Origin: an uncultured Collinsella sp.
GTDB taxonomy: Bacteria > Actinomycetota > Coriobacteriia > Coriobacteriales > Coriobacteriaceae
DNA: 20,102 bases
Direction: 5' to 3'
NCBI GenBank assembly: GCA_900547025.1
Contig: UREZ01000028.1
Span: 1-20,102 of the forward strand
Positions 1-6,670 of the stretch are shown here, in pieces (within the stretch, counting starts at the first letter, position 1; every line of letters begins with the position of its first letter). Made by a program: the position numbers and the translations under genes. The notes under the pieces are model-generated. The model did no database searches. It was not told the origin of the DNA and saw only the letters and a list, made by a program, of their open reading frames with translations.

Positions 1-65
1 CCGCTGCGCACTTCGTGCGGCGGGGGTCCTGCCGTCCTGCGGAAAGATTTGGGGGCAAAGCCCCC
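1..65. repeat. GC-rich inverted-repeat element at window edge
   Basis: Two hairpins follow one another. In the first, CGCAC (7-11) pairs with GTGCG (15-19) across a TTC loop and is extended by CCGC (1-4) with GCGG (20-23). In the second, GGGGGC (51-56) pairs with GCCCCC (60-65) across AAA. The segment shares an identical 14-mer, CGGCGGGGGTCCTG at 18-31, with the reverse strand of 12429-12442. Its first hairpin also resembles the tip of the giant hairpin at 12438-12567 read on the minus strand. I therefore take it as a partial copy or relative of the same dispersed repeat family, cut by the window edge. No coding sequence is evident in 1-212. The 66-212 part shows no further feature I trust, and no canonical terminator is seen after the XRE gene that ends at 213. 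Confidence 0.5.
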
Positions 66-212
66 GGCCTCCCCTACGTTAGCTTCGCTGGCGGCGGCTA
101 CAGAGACCTACGCTCTGGAAAGTCGCCGGGCTGATAATCTGGCTTTTTATTGGTAGGGGCTCTTGCTAGGCTGGAGCACTTCCTAGAGGCGGGCATCGGC
201 TGTGTGCTTGGT

Positions 213-911
213 TTACGCTGCGTTTGTTTCTTTGTATTCGAAGACTGGCTCTAGGAGATCTTCGATGTTGCAGTGGAGGGCTTTTGCTATGGCTCTTACG
301 CTTGTTACCGAAGCTTCATTGATGTTTCTCTGGCGCTGCTCGTACATTTGGATTGAGCGGAGTGACACACCCGATTCGTATGCTAGGTCTTGTTGGGTTT
401 TCTTAAGCTTCTTTCTTGCTAACGCAAGTTTGGTTTGCCTGGACGCTTTTTTCGCCATATCGCAGACGAGGCGAGCCACGCGTTCCTCCGAGGCTTCGTG
501 CCAGGGATAGTACAGACTGCGCAGTGCGTCAAACGGAACGACATGCAGCAGGTCTTCGAAAGACTCCCCTAAACGCCACTGCAGATATGCCAGTATCCAG
601 CCTGTCCAATACTCTGGCGTCTTCTCAAAACGATAGGTGCGATCCGGTATAGACCCGCTCTGATAGCCCGACCTTTCGGCGATAAGCGCGAATAGCTCAA
701 CGCCCGATTTTCCCGATACGACCCATGCGTTGCCACGCTCAAACTCACGGGCTACGCCGCTCAGGCAAAAGAGTTCAGCGACCTCAGACCCTTCCGCTCC
801 ATAGTCGTTCACGGCATAGTCGAAGCAGTCGCCGAGGTTGTTCATTGCATCCTCGAGGTAGTAGACGGGGTATGTCCTACTCGGCCCACAATCCGTTAAC
901 TCTTGGATCAT
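213..911 (-). CDS. XRE-family HTH protein, probable antitoxin/repressor of the adjacent DUF3990-like gene
   Basis: The 232-residue protein has a C-terminal XRE-type helix-turn-helix at about residues 162-222 (KKTQQDLAYESGVSLRSIQM, then YEQRQRNINEAS). The N-terminal ~150 residues form a separate domain containing an AGWxLAYxQW-like segment (TGWILAYLQW, about 103-112) and WHEASEERVARLV (137-149). From memory, this architecture is common in Firmicutes and Actinobacteria beside DUF3990 genes, and residues ~25-85 loosely resemble DUF3791, the usual partner of DUF3990; that similarity is unproven. The ATG start at 911 has a strong ribosome binding site (GGGAGG, 921-927 on the complementary strand, 9 bases away). 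The start lies 35 bases inside the end of the upstream gene, so the two are co-transcribed and probably coupled. The likely role is neutralising the partner and repressing the operon through the dyads at 1580-1624. Base composition is visibly less GC-rich than in the flanking genes. Confidence 0.75.
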   Translation of the reverse strand: MIQELTDCGPSRTYPVYYLEDAMNNLGDCFDYAVNDYGAEGSEVAELFCLSGVAREFERGNAWVVSGKSGVELFALIAERSGYQSGSIPDRTYRFEKTPEYWTGWILAYLQWRLGESFEDLLHVVPFDALRSLYYPWHEASEERVARLVCDMAKKASRQTKLALARKKLKKTQQDLAYESGVSLRSIQMYEQRQRNINEASVTSVRAIAKALHCNIEDLLEPVFEYKETNAA

Positions 912-1560
912 TTAAATCAATCCTCCCTGTCATTAAATCCCTAATGTAGACACCCTTAGAGTCGAATCCATTCACAGTTTCCAGGTACTTGCGCCGCGCG
1001 TTCTGCTCTCGCTTAATGCGCTTGGGATAATACTCAGATCCCAACGCCTGCCTCCATTCGCGGAATCTGATTGCTGAAAACGCACGCTCACTCATAAGAG
1101 CGTATTGGATGCCCAAATCGCCCAAACGCATAATGAGTTGCAGCTGCCTAAGCGAGATCATGCCGTTAACGAACTGTCTTGCAAACGAAAAGTAGGAATC
1201 GTCGGCGCGATAACCTCGAATTACGTCATAGGGAGAAATATCAATCAGGCAGTTATCCAGCAGATAGCGAAGTCCTTCGCACGCCAGCGGTGTCGAAACA
1301 TTGAACTCCCTATTGTTAGCCAAAATCGCAAGCCAATTGAGAATTGAAAACTCCCCGGACTCCAAGTCCAAGACCGCAAGGCCATCCATATCGAGCTCAT
1401 ATCGATTCGCGATACCATCGGACTCGGTCCGACATGCCCACTCCATTGCCATTTCCTCATGTGGCGTGCAATAAAACCCACACCCATAGTCATTGAATTG
1501 TCTGCATTTACCCAACGACGGATGCTCGACAACAACCTCCGACCCGTGCCAAAGCTCCAT
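877..1560 (-). CDS. DUF3990 / ADP-ribosyltransferase-like protein, probable toxin
   Basis: The 227-residue protein begins MELWHGSE. It shows the pattern I associate with DUF3990, an ADP-ribosyltransferase-like fold: an N-terminal strand with LWHGS (3-7), then DYGCGFYCT (24-32), then an alanine/tryptophan helix (MAMEWA, 37-42). No signal peptide or membrane segment is seen. I prefer the ATG at 1560 because GGAGG lies 5 bases upstream on the minus strand (1566-1570). The longer reading from 1572 would need a TTG codon overlapping that ribosome binding site. It is first in a two-gene unit with the XRE protein, overlapping it by 35 bases, which is the layout of a toxin-antitoxin pair. Toxicity, catalytic residues and target are inference from family and context only. 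Composition is around 50% GC in a sampled line (1081-1140), lower than neighbours, consistent with horizontal acquisition. Confidence 0.7.
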   Translation of the reverse strand: MELWHGSEVVVEHPSLGKCRQFNDYGCGFYCTPHEEMAMEWACRTESDGIANRYELDMDGLAVLDLESGEFSILNWLAILANNREFNVSTPLACEGLRYLLDNCLIDISPYDVIRGYRADDSYFSFARQFVNGMISLRQLQLIMRLGDLGIQYALMSERAFSAIRFREWRQALGSEYYPKRIKREQNARRKYLETVNGFDSKGVYIRDLMTGRIDLNDPRVNGLWAE

Positions 1561-1578
1561 ATCGACCTCCAAACAAAA

Positions 1579-1625
1579 ATATCACCCCAGCGATAGTGTA
1601 CCAATAACTATCACTGGGGTGATAT
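1579..1625 (-). promoter_or_regulatory. Paired dyads forming a 19-bp-arm inverted repeat: operator of the toxin-antitoxin pair and/or engB terminator
   Basis: The arms 1579-1597 and 1607-1625 are inverted copies with one mismatch, which becomes a G-U pair in minus-strand RNA. Each arm is itself a dyad: TATCACCCCAGCGATA at 1580-1595 (one mismatch) and TATCACTGGGGTGATA at 1609-1624 (perfect, TATCAC-N4-GTGATA). Their centres are 29 bp apart, about three helical turns, as expected for cooperative binding by an XRE repressor. The element begins 19 bases upstream of the toxin start codon. On the minus strand the hairpin is followed by a T-rich run (TATTTTTGTTT), so it could also terminate transcription arriving from engB. 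A -10-like TACACT lies between the dyads (1595-1600) without a convincing -35 box. I favour operator function, possibly combined with termination. Confidence 0.6.
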
Positions 1626-1661
1626 AGATAGATGCAAACTATTGCCTGCCAAGAGCCCTTA

Positions 1662-2252
1662 CTAGAGGCAAGCCTCGGCGATGCGCTTTTTGAGTTCGTC
1701 GATTCCGGTGCCGGTCTGGGAGCTTGTAATGATTACGTTCTCGGCCGGGACGTTGAGCTGTTTTTTGATGGCCGCTGCCTGGCGGGCTTGCTGGGTGCGG
1801 CTGAGCTTGTCGGCCTTGGTGAGGCAGACGATAAAGTTGAACTCGTTGCCCTGCAGGTAGTCGATCATGTCATGGTCGAGCTTACTGGGATCGTGGCGAA
1901 TGTCCACCAGCGATACAACCAGGTTAAAGCTGCGCTCCGAGTCGAAGAAGTCGCCGATAAGTTCTGCCCAACGGTCGCGCTCGGCCTTGGAACGACGGGC
2001 GAAACCATAGCCCGGCAGGTCGACGAAGTGCACGTCGTCAGCCTCAAAGAAGTTGATGTTGCTCGTCTTGCCCGGCGTGCTCGAAACCTTGACGAGATTC
2101 TTGCGGCCAAAAAGCTTGTTCATGATCGACGACTTGCCCACGTTGGAGCGGCCGACGAAGCTCACCTCGGGGCAGGTGGACTCGGGAATCTGCGAAACCT
2201 TGCCGTAGCTGGCAACAAACTTGGCAAGCTGGTAGTTAATGGAATCGGCCAT
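1662..2252 (-). CDS. engB: Ribosome-assembly GTPase EngB (YsxC/YihA)
   Basis: The 196-residue TRAFAC-class GTPase has all its G motifs in order: G1 GRSNVGKSS (34-42), G2 STPGKT (58-63), G3 DLPGYGF (78-84), G4 TKAD (145-148) and G5 SSQTG (177-181). The DLPGYGFA and GRSNVGKSS forms are diagnostic of EngB, which acts in late assembly of the large ribosomal subunit in the cytoplasm. The length matches the family. An in-frame extension exists to 2381, but the ATG at 2252 has AAGGAG 6 bases upstream and gives the family N-terminus MADSINYQLA. The gene starts 38 bases after mtnN and is probably co-transcribed with it. The hairpin at 1579-1625 is its likely transcript end. Confidence 0.95.
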   Translation of the reverse strand: MADSINYQLAKFVASYGKVSQIPESTCPEVSFVGRSNVGKSSIMNKLFGRKNLVKVSSTPGKTSNINFFEADDVHFVDLPGYGFARRSKAERDRWAELIGDFFDSERSFNLVVSLVDIRHDPSKLDHDMIDYLQGNEFNFIVCLTKADKLSRTQQARQAAAIKKQLNVPAENVIITSSQTGTGIDELKKRIAEACL

Positions 2253-2290
2253 GGACACTCCTTGGTCGTAGGTTCTTACAAAAGAGCGTG

Positions 2291-3031
2291 CTAATAGATA
2301 GCAGCGATACGGCGAACGATATCGAGCGTAATGCCACTCGCGGTACGGGCATACTCGAACAGGTCGAACTCGCGGTCGCAAATCGCATCGTACGCCTCGT
2401 CACAATTATCGCTGATAGCGCGCAGCACCAGGCAATCGACACCATTTTTAGTTGCGACATGGGCAATTGCTGCGCCCTCCATGCCGACACAATCGGCATG
2501 CGTCGCCTCGATAGCGTCGTTGCGCATGGCGGCGCCCGTCACAAAGCGGTTACCCGTGGCAATCGTACCGACCAGGAACTGCTTGGTGCCCTCGTTCGAA
2601 GCGGCTGCATTTGTCGAAGCATCAACAAACCCATGCTCAGCAAGCACATCGGCAGCAATATCGACCAGCGCAGGCGTCGAGCCAAACTCCTCGAGCCCCG
2701 GTGCAGACTCGGCGATAAGCGCGGTATCGGTATCCAGATAGCGTAGGCATTTGCCGATAACCACGTCGTCGATATGGAGCTTGGGGTTCAAACCGCCCGC
2801 GATACCCGAGAGCACAACGGCCTGCGGGGCATATTTACTAATGAGATGCTGTGTTGCGGCGGCGGCATTCACCGTGCCCATACCCGCCGTTGTGGCGACA
2901 ATCGTCAGACCGTCGAGCCCGCCGGTCACAACGTTCAAGCCCGCCTCCTGTACCATGCAAACGTTACTCAACTCTTCCTTAATCTGCATGATCTCTTTTT
3001 CGAGTGCACCGATAATCGCGATGGTAGCCAT
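2291..3031 (-). CDS. mtnN: 5'-methylthioadenosine/S-adenosylhomocysteine nucleosidase
   Basis: The 246-residue PNP/UDP phosphorylase-family enzyme removes adenine irreversibly from methylthioadenosine and S-adenosylhomocysteine, recycling SAM by-products and supplying S-ribosylhomocysteine. Visible hallmarks are MATIAIIGALEKEI at the N-terminus with the catalytic-region Glu (E11), TTAGMGTVNAAAATQHLI (48-64), SGIAGGLNP (75-83), VGMEGAAIAHVA (182-193, ribose-binding Met-Glu) and AISDNCDE (205-212, catalytic Asp 208). The ATG at 3031 is preferred. The longer reading to 3100 would begin with TTG and add residues absent from the family, whereas GGGG lies about 6 bases before 3031. It lies between the serine hydrolase gene (78 bases upstream) and engB (38 bases downstream), probably in one transcript. 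Confidence 0.95.
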   Translation of the reverse strand: MATIAIIGALEKEIMQIKEELSNVCMVQEAGLNVVTGGLDGLTIVATTAGMGTVNAAAATQHLISKYAPQAVVLSGIAGGLNPKLHIDDVVIGKCLRYLDTDTALIAESAPGLEEFGSTPALVDIAADVLAEHGFVDASTNAAASNEGTKQFLVGTIATGNRFVTGAAMRNDAIEATHADCVGMEGAAIAHVATKNGVDCLVLRAISDNCDEAYDAICDREFDLFEYARTASGITLDIVRRIAAIY

Positions 3032-3109
3032 GCCATTCCCCAAACCTATACGAAATTCTCGACCACGGTATGGTACCAGCATTTTGTTTGCCAACGCCAA
3101 ACGAACACG

Positions 3110-4228
3110 CTAGGCCAACGCAGCTCGCGTATCAAAGAACGCCTTAGCAATCGCAGCCACCAGCTCGCTCGAGTGGTCGCTCCACGGCATCGATGTCATG
3201 ATGCTCATGACATAGGTACGGCCATCGATGTCGATAAGGCCCGCATCGCATGTCGAATAGCAACCATCCTCGCTAATCCAGCCTGCCTTGTTGCGCACCA
3301 AGGCTTGGTTGTCCGCAATGCCATCACGAATAAACGATCGGGCCGTAGAGGCCAGAAGGCCCGACAGCCATTGCGACGTCTCGGTATCATGGCTCAGATA
3401 CTCGCTCATCTCGCGCCACAACTTGGCCGAGGTGCGCGGGCAATAAGTGGGAAAATCACTCATCGGATCGAGTGCGGTATCGTAATCGATGCCAAGACCG
3501 ACAATCCAATCCTCGTAACCGACACGGTCAAACGCCGCGCGTAACGCAATAAACGAATCGTTGTCCGAATTAACGACCGAGGCCTCGATGAGTTCGCGAA
3601 CCGTCAGCCAGCCCATACTGTAGCCGCCATAGGTGCCCAGAGTATCATCGAGCGATACTTGCCCTGTCTCAACCAGGGATTCACAGACGTAGAGCACATA
3701 GAGCGCCTTATAACTACTCGCACCGTAAACCTCGACATCGGCGTTATACGTCACGCCCTTGCCACTTGACAGGTCGTAGAACACCACGCCCACATCGCCC
3801 AATTCCTTGGCCTGATCAAGGGCATCTTGGAGCGCGGCGAGGCCCTCATCCTCCAGGGCGGGGATCTGGTCATCAACCAATGAGAAGGTCTGCACGGTAT
3901 CGCCTGAGGGAATATCGTTAAAGTCCGCTTTCGAAAGCCTCGTCTTAAGGCTCGCTGTCGACAGGGTTTGACTTGCGGTGGCTTTAGATTCAGAGACCTT
4001 TTTGTTTTGCGTCTGTACCGTTGACGCATCTGAGTGTGCCATTCGCTCCAACGCGTAGGTTTTGGCGGTCATTCCGAGGATAATAACCGCCAACGTTAGC
4101 ATCCCAACGGCGGCAATCTTCGTCACGCGGATGCGAACGTCAGCGAGGCCACGCGAAGGCGTGCCCTTCGTCTCATATCTGCTGCTATGCTGCGGCACAT
4201 ACTCGTCCCGCGATGCGTTGTTTCGCAC
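3110..4228 (-). CDS. Membrane-anchored serine hydrolase of the class A beta-lactamase/PBP fold
   Basis: This is a 372-residue protein. It has a basic cytoplasmic N-terminus, one membrane segment at about 37-56 (KIAAVGMLTLAVIILGMTAK), a Ser/Thr/Lys-rich linker to about 115, and a beta-lactamase2-like domain from about 125. Active-site motifs are present: SxxK as SSYK (171-174), SDN (221-223) and a KTG-equivalent KAG (314-316). The class A omega-loop signature with Glu166 is not recognisable; the region reads LDPMSDFPTYCPRTS (253-267). A cell-wall hydrolase, esterase or penicillin-binding role is therefore as likely as beta-lactam hydrolysis. The start is GTG at 4228 with AGGAG 5 bases upstream (4234-4238). 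A good promoter lies at 4266-4293. It appears to lead a transcript with mtnN and engB, though there is no functional link I can name. Confidence 0.8.
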   Translation of the reverse strand: MRNNASRDEYVPQHSSRYETKGTPSRGLADVRIRVTKIAAVGMLTLAVIILGMTAKTYALERMAHSDASTVQTQNKKVSESKATASQTLSTASLKTRLSKADFNDIPSGDTVQTFSLVDDQIPALEDEGLAALQDALDQAKELGDVGVVFYDLSSGKGVTYNADVEVYGASSYKALYVLYVCESLVETGQVSLDDTLGTYGGYSMGWLTVRELIEASVVNSDNDSFIALRAAFDRVGYEDWIVGLGIDYDTALDPMSDFPTYCPRTSAKLWREMSEYLSHDTETSQWLSGLLASTARSFIRDGIADNQALVRNKAGWISEDGCYSTCDAGLIDIDGRTYVMSIMTSMPWSDHSSELVAAIAKAFFDTRAALA

Positions 4229-4265
4229 GTGGTCTCCTGACTGCTACCGTTCATATACGAGCAGC

Positions 4266-4293
4266 ATAATACCGAGCAGGCATTTCTTTCCAA
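4266..4293 (-). promoter_or_regulatory. Promoter for the serine hydrolase gene
   Basis: On the minus strand, TTGGAA (4288-4293) and TATTAT (4266-4271) are separated by 16 bp. This is a good sigma-70-type match placed 38 bases before the GTG start, leaving a leader of about 30 bases that holds the AGGAG ribosome binding site. It probably drives the serine hydrolase-mtnN-engB transcript. Sequence match only. Confidence 0.5.
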
Positions 4294-4388
4294 AGATATT
4301 CAGCGGCGTTTAAGGCGTCTTTAAAGAAACCACAAGCGTATTTATCCAAATGGCACGATTCTGTTGCGCATCTCCGCCCAAAACGCAG

Positions 4389-4451
4389 TTGCGGTAGAAT
4401 AGTTCCTGTTTGGGCAGCATAAGCCGAAAAACAAGAACTATTCCACCGCAA
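4389..4451 (-). repeat. 22-bp-arm inverted repeat (long hairpin) downstream of pflA
   Basis: The arms 4389-4410 and 4430-4451 are inverted copies with two differences (4396/4444 and 4406/4434). Both differences become G-U pairs if the minus strand is transcribed, so the pflA-sense RNA would have an unbroken 22-bp stem. The spacer 4411-4429 contains a small GGC/GCC stem. No T-run immediately follows on the minus strand, so it is not a classic terminator. It lies in a 307-base gene-free stretch with the hairpin at 4490-4522; together they look like a REP/MITE-type unit. Confidence 0.55.
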
Positions 4452-4489
4452 TTTGACGGGGCTCTTTGGCAATCAACTTGATGCCCAGG

Positions 4490-4522
4490 GGCACTCATTT
4501 AAGTCTGTCCCCAATGAGTGCC
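4490..4522. repeat. REP-like hairpin with GGGGACAG-type core, just after pflA
   Basis: Perfect 10-bp arms, GGCACTCATT (4490-4499) and AATGAGTGCC (4513-4522), enclose a loop that reads GGGGACAGACTTA on the minus strand. From memory, GGGGACAGACTTAA-type words next to a short stem recur in REP sequences mobilised by REP-associated tyrosine transposases. No transposase is present here, so mobility in trans is an inference. It begins 13 bases after the pflA stop codon and might also block 3' exonucleases. Confidence 0.45.
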
Positions 4523-4535
4523 TGAAAATGGCTCG

Positions 4536-5354
4536 CTAGCCGATGGCGTTTTTGAGTTCCGCGCGGCGCTTTTTCATGCCCGTCATGACGGCGTTGCGTA
4601 GCTCGGGCATGCGCGCGGTATCCATCTGGGGCACGCCCTCGAGCTTATAGGGAATACCCAGCTGCTCGTACTTGACGACACCCATCGTGTGATACGGCAG
4701 CATCTCCAGGCCGACCACGTTATGCCATGGAGCGATGAGGCGACCGAGTGCCTCGCACTCCTCCACTGTGTCGGTAATGCCCGGCACCACCACGTGACGA
4801 ATAACAACCTTGATCTTGCGGCGCGCGAGCTCATCACCAAACGCCAGAATGCGTGCGGGATCGCAACCGGTCAGCTTTTTATGCTCGACAGGATCGGCGT
4901 GTTTAATGTCGAGCAGCACCATATCGGTCTCGTTGAGTACGGCGTCGAACTTCTCGGGATGGTTGGGATCGAACGCATAGCCGCAGCTATCCAGGCAGGT
5001 ATGCACGCGACCGTCGGGGTTGTTGTGCATTGCACGGAACAGGTCGGCCAAAAACGCGGGCTGCAGGAGCGGCTCGCCGCCGGATACCGTAATACCACCG
5101 CTGCGGTAAAACTCATGGTTGCTCTGGAACTCGTCCATCAGGTGCTCGACGGTCACCATGGTGCCGCCGTTAACCGACCAGGTATCGGGGTTGTGGCAAT
5201 ACGCACAACGCATGGGGCAGCCCTGAACAAACACCACAAAGCGGATGCCGGGTCCATCGACCGTTCCCATCGTCTCGATCGAATGCACGCGGCCCAGGGT
5301 AAACGCAGAGTCCTCGGGACGAGCGTCCACTCCCTCAAGCGTCATTTCAGCCAT
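4536..5354 (-). CDS. pflA: Pyruvate formate-lyase activating enzyme (radical SAM)
   Basis: The 272-residue radical SAM enzyme installs the glycyl radical on pyruvate formate-lyase by reductive cleavage of SAM at a [4Fe-4S] cluster. The family motif is CPMRCAYC (Cys 46, 50, 53 from the chosen start), preceded by the PFL-activase feature ETMGTVDGPGIRFVVFVQG (27-45). SGGEP, a SAM-binding motif, is at 91-95, and the C-terminal half carries MLPYHTMG, typical of PflA. Two starts are possible. ATG 5375 has no ribosome binding site; ATG 5354 has AAGG 8 bases upstream and is closer to the family length (about 245 residues), so I use it. It is unusual in lying more than 7 kb from pflB. Its natural substrate here would be the separate 83-residue glycyl-radical protein encoded at 12590-12841. 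Confidence 0.93.
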   Translation of the reverse strand: MAEMTLEGVDARPEDSAFTLGRVHSIETMGTVDGPGIRFVVFVQGCPMRCAYCHNPDTWSVNGGTMVTVEHLMDEFQSNHEFYRSGGITVSGGEPLLQPAFLADLFRAMHNNPDGRVHTCLDSCGYAFDPNHPEKFDAVLNETDMVLLDIKHADPVEHKKLTGCDPARILAFGDELARRKIKVVIRHVVVPGITDTVEECEALGRLIAPWHNVVGLEMLPYHTMGVVKYEQLGIPYKLEGVPQMDTARMPELRNAVMTGMKKRRAELKNAIG

Positions 5355-5471
5355 TCCCGCTACCTTGCCTCTCATTGGTTTTAGCTACATAAATGCCAGA
5401 GTCATTCTAGCCCATATGCTTGATGGCGAAACGGTTTAGCGGTCAATTGGATTGTCCTATTTGGCCCCATG

Positions 5472-5510
5472 CAAAAGCGGCGGGAAGGTTGTCGCAACCC
5501 GCCCGCCGCC
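5472..5510 (-). terminator. Rho-independent terminator of the degV gene
   Basis: GCGGCGGG (5477-5484) pairs with CCCGCCGC (5502-5509). After a 2x2 internal loop, GGTTG (5487-5491) pairs with CAACC (5495-5499) around a TCG loop. On the minus strand the GC-rich stem is followed by GCTTTTGC, a short T-run at 5473-5476. It starts 31 bases after the degV stop codon and separates degV from pflA. Confidence 0.8.
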
Positions 5511-5540
5511 GAGGCAATAGAAATCGATAGACGCCAGGCG

Positions 5541-6401
5541 TTACGCCTTGAGTGTGAGCACCGCGCCAAAGGCGGTCGGGCCGCAATGGCTCGAGATCAC
5601 GCCGCCGACCTGAGTCCAGGTAACGTCCTTAAAGCCCAGGTCGTGCGCATAGACTTCCATGTCGTCGCGAAGCTCCTCGGAAAGGCCTACCGAATACGCC
5701 AGGCCAATGTGCGAGTAGTCAATCTCGCCCTTCGCAACCATGTGGTCAATAAAGGCGCGGGCGCATTTGAGCATAGAGCCGCGGAACTTCTTAGTCGCCA
5801 CGAACTTGCCGTCCGTCACCTCAATGCAGGGCTTAATCTTGAGCAGGTGGGCGCCAAGGAATGCCACGTTGGACAGACGACCGCCTGCCTTAAGGAAGGC
5901 TAGGTCGGTAGGAACAAAGCCCAGCAGCACACGGTCCATGACGGAATTCGTAAATGCAAAGATCTCGTCGACGGTGGCATCGGGGTGAGCCTCGATGTAT
6001 TTGGCGGTCTCGACGACAACGAGCGACTGGCCCACCGAGACAAAACGCGTGTCCATGGAGTAGACGTAGTCGCGACCCTTGGCGGCGATCTTCGATGATT
6101 GATGCGAGCAGGTCGTGGCCTCGGAATACGCAAGATGCAAAATGGTCGCGTCAGGCTGCTCGGCATGGATACGGTCGTACACGTGAGCAAAATCCGCAGG
6201 CGCGCAGCCACTGGTCTTGGGCATAACGCCAAACTCGTTGCAGCGCGAATAAATCTCGAGCGGATCGATCGAGCCGTCCTCGACGGTCTCGTCACCAATC
6301 GTGACATGCATAGGCACGCGCACGATACCGTAGCGTTCGCAGAGCTCCGGCGTCACATCCGAACCAGACTCAACCACGATTACGTACTTGCCCATTATCA
6401 T
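5541..6401 (-). CDS. DegV family (fatty-acid-binding, FakB-like) protein
   Basis: The 286-residue cytoplasmic protein has DegV hallmarks: YVIVVESGSDVTPELCERYG near the N-terminus, PKTSGCAPADFAHVY (a TS-containing fatty-acid/phosphate region), HLAYSEATTCSHQSS, and GFVPTDLAFLKAGGRLSNV followed by LLKIKPCIEV, the most conserved stretch of the family. DegV proteins bind fatty acids and, as FakB, present them to the kinase FakA. FakA is not in this window, so the specific role is open. Starts at 6401 and 6395 (MIMGKY...) are both plausible; the in-frame extension to 6506 gives a basic non-family tail. A TAGAAT -10-like box lies at 6545-6550 without a convincing -35. It is monocistronic, with its own terminator. 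Confidence 0.9.
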   Translation of the reverse strand: MIMGKYVIVVESGSDVTPELCERYGIVRVPMHVTIGDETVEDGSIDPLEIYSRCNEFGVMPKTSGCAPADFAHVYDRIHAEQPDATILHLAYSEATTCSHQSSKIAAKGRDYVYSMDTRFVSVGQSLVVVETAKYIEAHPDATVDEIFAFTNSVMDRVLLGFVPTDLAFLKAGGRLSNVAFLGAHLLKIKPCIEVTDGKFVATKKFRGSMLKCARAFIDHMVAKGEIDYSHIGLAYSVGLSEELRDDMEVYAHDLGFKDVTWTQVGGVISSHCGPTAFGAVLTLKA

Positions 6402-6670
6402 CACGACCCATCTCAACATTGGCTTTTCAATACATGGCACGCGCCGCCGCACTGTTGCACAACGGCGTCCAAGCGCCAAAGAGACGCCGCCCCTTGCACA
6501 CAACAAAGGACAGCGTCTCCCTGGAAAACTCCGTGCATCCTGAGATTCTACACGGTTTATTAAGGAGTGTTACTTATTCCGCAAACGGTCGCTATACGCG
6601 ATAAACGGTAGCTGGCCGCGGTAACTGCGACACATTCCGCCCAGCAAGTCCAATCGTACTCCATGCACGG

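Noticed and set aside
2774..3544. A 256-codon plus-strand open frame opposite mtnN and the serine hydrolase
   Set aside because: It overlaps two recognised genes on the other strand and shows no domain or ribosome binding site.
6583..6612. Direct repeat AAACGGTCGC / AAACGGTAGC between sucrose-6-P hydrolase and degV
   Set aside because: Only two imperfect 10-base copies, without the LacI core AAACGTTT or a promoter position; probably chance.
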